Source of the DNA: Bacillota bacterium
GTDB lineage: Bacteria > Bacillota > Clostridia > Acetivibrionales > DSM-1351
Direction of reading: 5' to 3'
NCBI GenBank assembly: GCA_023395575.1
Contig: JAEWZA010000098.1
Location: 1 to 7,123 of the forward strand
Length of the DNA: 7,123 nucleotides
Part shown: in pieces, positions 5,567 through 7,123 of the stretch
Layout: the number at the start of each line of letters is the position of its first letter
Numbering within the stretch: the stretch's first letter is position 1
The notes under the pieces: model-generated
Databases searched by the model: none
The model's input: the letters and a program-made list of their open reading frames with translations, nothing else
Told to the model about the DNA's origin: nothing
Program-made: the position numbers and the translations under genes

Positions 5567-5584
5567 ACCACAATATATTGTGGT
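5567..5584. promoter_or_regulatory. 18-bp perfect palindrome ACCACAATA-TATTGTGGT
   Basis: A perfect palindrome upstream of the leader ORF. Further copies of the half-site ACCACAATA occur at 5609-5617 and 6021-6029. A dimeric DNA-binding protein could use it as an operator; the AlbA regulator downstream is a candidate binder, without direct evidence. I could not place a convincing -35/-10 pair around it. Confidence 0.5.
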
Positions 5585-5590
5585 CAAACC

Positions 5591-5741
5591 CTACTTTTTC
5601 TTGTCTGAACCACAATACGTCATCAGAATTATCGTTTCAACGTGGCTTGAGAGGACAGAATGAATGTCATTTGAGTATGTTCGTTCTCGGAAACATATCC
5701 ACTGCGTTTTTAGCACTATCGGTAGACGGGAACATATCCAT
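5591..5741 (-). pseudogene. Scraps resembling the C-terminus of an RNA m5U methyltransferase (RlmD/TrmA type)
   Basis: Two minus frames carry linked fragments. Codons at 5679-5702 read VDMFPRTN, and at 5718-5741 MDMFPSTD; the DNA repeats as CGG(A/G)AACATATCCA on the plus strand, 39 bp apart and in frame. Downstream, in another frame, 5591-5644 reads HVETIILMTYCGSDKKK and stops. In m5U methyltransferases the C-terminus normally reads '.VDMFP.T.HVE.V.L(L/M)', so these look like its last residues duplicated and then split by a 30-40 base insertion and frameshift. A continuous frame of 91 codons from 5866 to 5591 covers the area, but it has no ribosome site and mixes unrelated parts; I do not treat it as a gene. 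Mobile elements are known to integrate in the 3' end of such a gene, which would explain the scraps. Confidence 0.32.
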
Positions 5742-5877
5742 TCATGATAAAAAATAACGTGTCTAATTGCATAATCATGATTGAGTAGAGTTGTCAAAAG
5801 AATAAACATAACGTATTTCAGTAAGTTTTTTTCCTGTAATTTCAATAATGCATTCATCGTCTTCATTGCATCGCCAC

Positions 5878-6013
5878 TTATTCTTCCGGCTGAATCAATA
5901 CTACCCCCTGCTCTGAGATGACAATAATGATATCACCTGAAGCTGGTATCCCCTTGTTGGAAGTATATCTTTCAAAAAATTTGACAAAACTTATCATCTA
6001 GTACAATTTCCAT
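5878..6013 (-). pseudogene. Unidentified gene scrap with a one-base indel
   Basis: From ATG 6013 the frame reads MEIVLDDKFCQIF and stops. In the neighbouring frame it continues FERYTSNKGIPASGDIIIVI and ends VVLIQPEE at 5878. Removing one T from the T6 run near 5976 would join them into about 44 residues of protein-like sequence. No ribosome site is seen. I do not recognise the family. It begins 17 bp after the ATPase pseudogene stop. Beyond it (5790-5866) minus frames hold further short protein-like pieces such as IIEITGKKLTEIRYVYSFDN. Confidence 0.3.
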
Positions 6014-6029
6014 GCCTAAAACCACAATA

Positions 6030-6524
6030 TTAATATCCCTCGACTACTATAACTTCACCTTCTTCATCAGTTGGGGGTTGAAAATGATCATAATAAGTGG
6101 AAGCTGTTTGCTCCGTCAATATGATATCATTTTGATGATTTCCGTTTCTTTTTCGAATACGTTCCATAACAACTTCCTTAGGTGTCTTTATATAATAGAT
6201 TTTGGGTTCTATGTCGTATTTCTTTAATAATGAAATATATTCATTTCTCATTTCTCTAGACCAAAATGAATAATCGAGAACAATATCAATGTTTTGCATG
6301 ATAAGTGAAATTAGTTTTTCATCAAGATAGGTTTTAATATCTTCTAAAACCTCCTGAGGTAAAGGATGTTCATTCTAACCTCGTTTGAATGATTCTTCAT
6401 CATAAGATAGTATTGTCATCCCGGTACTTTCAAATTTTTTTGCTAGTGTTGATTTACCTGCTCCCGCAGGGCCGCACATTAAAATAACTTTACTTTTCGA
6501 CAAATTATCTACTGTATTTTTCAT
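6030..6524 (-). pseudogene. AAA-family P-loop ATPase/small-molecule kinase, interrupted by a nonsense codon
   Basis: Read through one stop, the frame gives 164 residues of a recognisable small P-loop kinase-like ATPase (AAA_33/zeta-like group). Walker A is GPAGAGKST at 18-26, then ILSYDEESFKRG, HPLPQEVLEDIKTYLDEKL, the catalytic-type strand DIVLDYSFWSREMR, and the lid region KEVVMERIRKRNGNH, ending EEGEVIVVEGY. Codon 50 (6375-6377) is TAG, in a spot where relatives carry an ordinary residue. The second part (from M at 6299) is open but lacks Walker A, so it is not an independent gene. The start at 6524 is firm: AGGAGG eight bases upstream. It follows the GrpB-like pseudogene by 44 bp in the same direction, as in an operon. 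Such proteins may phosphorylate nucleotides, antibiotics or other small molecules; substrate unknown. Confidence 0.8.
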
Positions 6525-6558
6525 TGATATAACCTCCTATAACAAACCAAGAAAACAT
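6505..6558 (-). CDS. Possible 17-residue ORF between the GrpB-like and ATPase pseudogenes
   Basis: AAGGAG directly after the GrpB stop stands six bases before an ATG (6558). The frame reads MFSWFVIGGYINEKYSR and stops at 6505, overlapping the first codons of the ATPase gene in another frame. Its codons include the ATPase ribosome site. It could serve translational coupling, or simply be chance. Confidence 0.2.
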   Translation of the reverse strand: MFSWFVIGGYINEKYSR

Positions 6559-6568
6559 GACACTCTCC

Positions 6569-6968
6569 TTAAGCATTATTACTATTCGCTCTTTTCATGA
6601 TTTCCTGTACTATTGATGTTTTAGCATTCGCATAGTGCTGGACATGCCTCCATTTATTCTTTGCCAAGCTTCGTTTGACTTGTGCATATTTGTCCCGATC
6701 AGTATCATTAGTCCGCAACCAATCACGGAAGCGTAACATTCTATCAATCTCTGATGTGCCCAAACTGAACACATGCAGATTAATATCGGTATCCGGTCCT
6801 TTAAACAAACGCTGCTCAAACCAGTCAGGTTCTCGAATCTGTAGCACATATCCGGCCGCTTCCAACACTGGAACGTAGGATGACTCATCAGCAGAATCCT
6901 TAACAACCAACCGTATTCTTTTGCAACTCATCATCCGTTGTAGGCATGGAGGTATTATTAGATATCAT
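6569..6968 (-). pseudogene. GrpB-family (UPF0157, nucleotidyltransferase-like) gene with internal deletion
   Basis: The true start is ATG 6968, with AAGGAG nine bases upstream, reading MISNNTSMPTTDDELQKNTV, a normal GrpB-type N-terminus. About 22 codons in, near 6905, the frame breaks and a different frame carries the conserved C-terminal half: LVVKDSADESSYVPVLEAAG, EPDWFEQRLFKGPDTDINLH, FRDWLRTND and AKTSIVQEIM, to the stop at 6569. Members are about 170-190 residues; some 55-60 are missing. These include the 'EHVGSTSVPGL..KPIIDI' nucleotidyltransferase signature. The join GTTGGTTGTTAAG fits both flanks, as expected for a deletion between short repeats. A 121-codon frame from 6934 exists but has no ribosome site. 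Upstream, 6984-7123 holds no gene; a TATAAT (7081-7086) is a possible -10 without a good -35. Confidence 0.8.
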
Positions 6969-7123
6969 CTTATCGCACTCCTTTGCTGCTTATTATCTAG
7001 GGTTAAACTTAACTACTATTTTTTCTTTGCGATATAAAATACATAACTGTAATAATCTACTACTAATCTAAAATAAAGCGATTATAAGCTATCCTTTTTC
7101 CTGTGTTTGTTTTAAAGTTTTCA

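Noticed and set aside
5591..5866. 91-codon minus frame as a real gene
   Set aside because: No ribosome site, unusual hydrophobic start, and its content is better explained as remnants in several frames.
6012..6227. 71-codon plus-strand frame
   Set aside because: Antisense to the ATPase pseudogene; hydrophobic look comes from AT-rich antisense codons.
6030..6299. 89-codon frame as an independent gene
   Set aside because: It is the C-terminal part of the P-loop kinase after the TAG; it has no ribosome site and no Walker A.
6610..6906. Frames of 98 (minus) and 67 (plus) codons within the GrpB-like gene
   Set aside because: Shadows of the conserved GrpB C-terminal frame.
1..7123. CRISPR array, tRNA, rRNA, integrase or transposase
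   Set aside because: No regularly spaced repeats, cloverleaf, rRNA motifs or recombinase motifs were seen on either strand.

Overview
The window is AT-rich (with one GC-richer patch near 240-370). Nearly every supported gene lies on the minus strand. Ribosome binding sites are strong AGGAGG types and the protein families are typical of low-GC Bacillota. A clostridial, possibly Lachnospiraceae-like, accessory region is my best guess, from family resemblance only. There is no rRNA, tRNA, CRISPR array, recognisable transposase or integrase.

Read in the direction of transcription (high to low coordinates): 6569-6968 is a GrpB-family gene whose middle, including the nucleotidyltransferase motif, is deleted. 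6030-6524 is a small P-loop ATPase/kinase gene stopped by an in-frame TAG at codon 50. 5590-6013 is a patchwork of reading-frame scraps, including pieces that look like the C-terminus of an RNA m5U methyltransferase. 5355-5590 is an elaborate leader: an 18-bp palindrome, a 21-codon leader ORF, an 11-bp-stem hairpin and a terminator-like hairpin. It precedes an unrecognised 130-aa gene (4962-5354) whose well-placed start codon is put out of frame by a run of nine A. Next comes an intact AlbA_2/HATPase_c_4 DNA-binding regulator (3588-4874).

Then follows the C-terminal stub of a DUF262/GmrSD-type protein (3306-3530) and a 129-aa conserved protein that seems to have lost its C-terminal part (2899-3288). 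A toxin-antitoxin-like pair comes next: an intact HTH antitoxin with a palindromic operator inside its promoter (2344-2848), and a CtkA/HipA-like kinase cut off after about 54 residues (2160-2351). The kinase remnant runs straight into a SEC-C family gene that lacks its N-terminus and carries a one-base frameshift before its SEC-C tail (1230-2203). After an eroded 400-bp stretch come an intact VOC/glyoxalase-fold gene (384-833), a GC-richer endonuclease-like scrap (173-370), and the first 49 codons of a GNAT acetyltransferase running off the left edge.

Taken together this is a decaying accessory or defence-type island. Probably functional are the VOC protein, the HTH regulator, the AlbA regulator, the partial GNAT gene and perhaps the 130-aa gene. 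At least five neighbours are visibly broken. The most original part is the 5355-5590 leader plus A9 start region, which looks like a conditional or phase-variable expression switch for an unknown protein upstream of an AlbA regulator.
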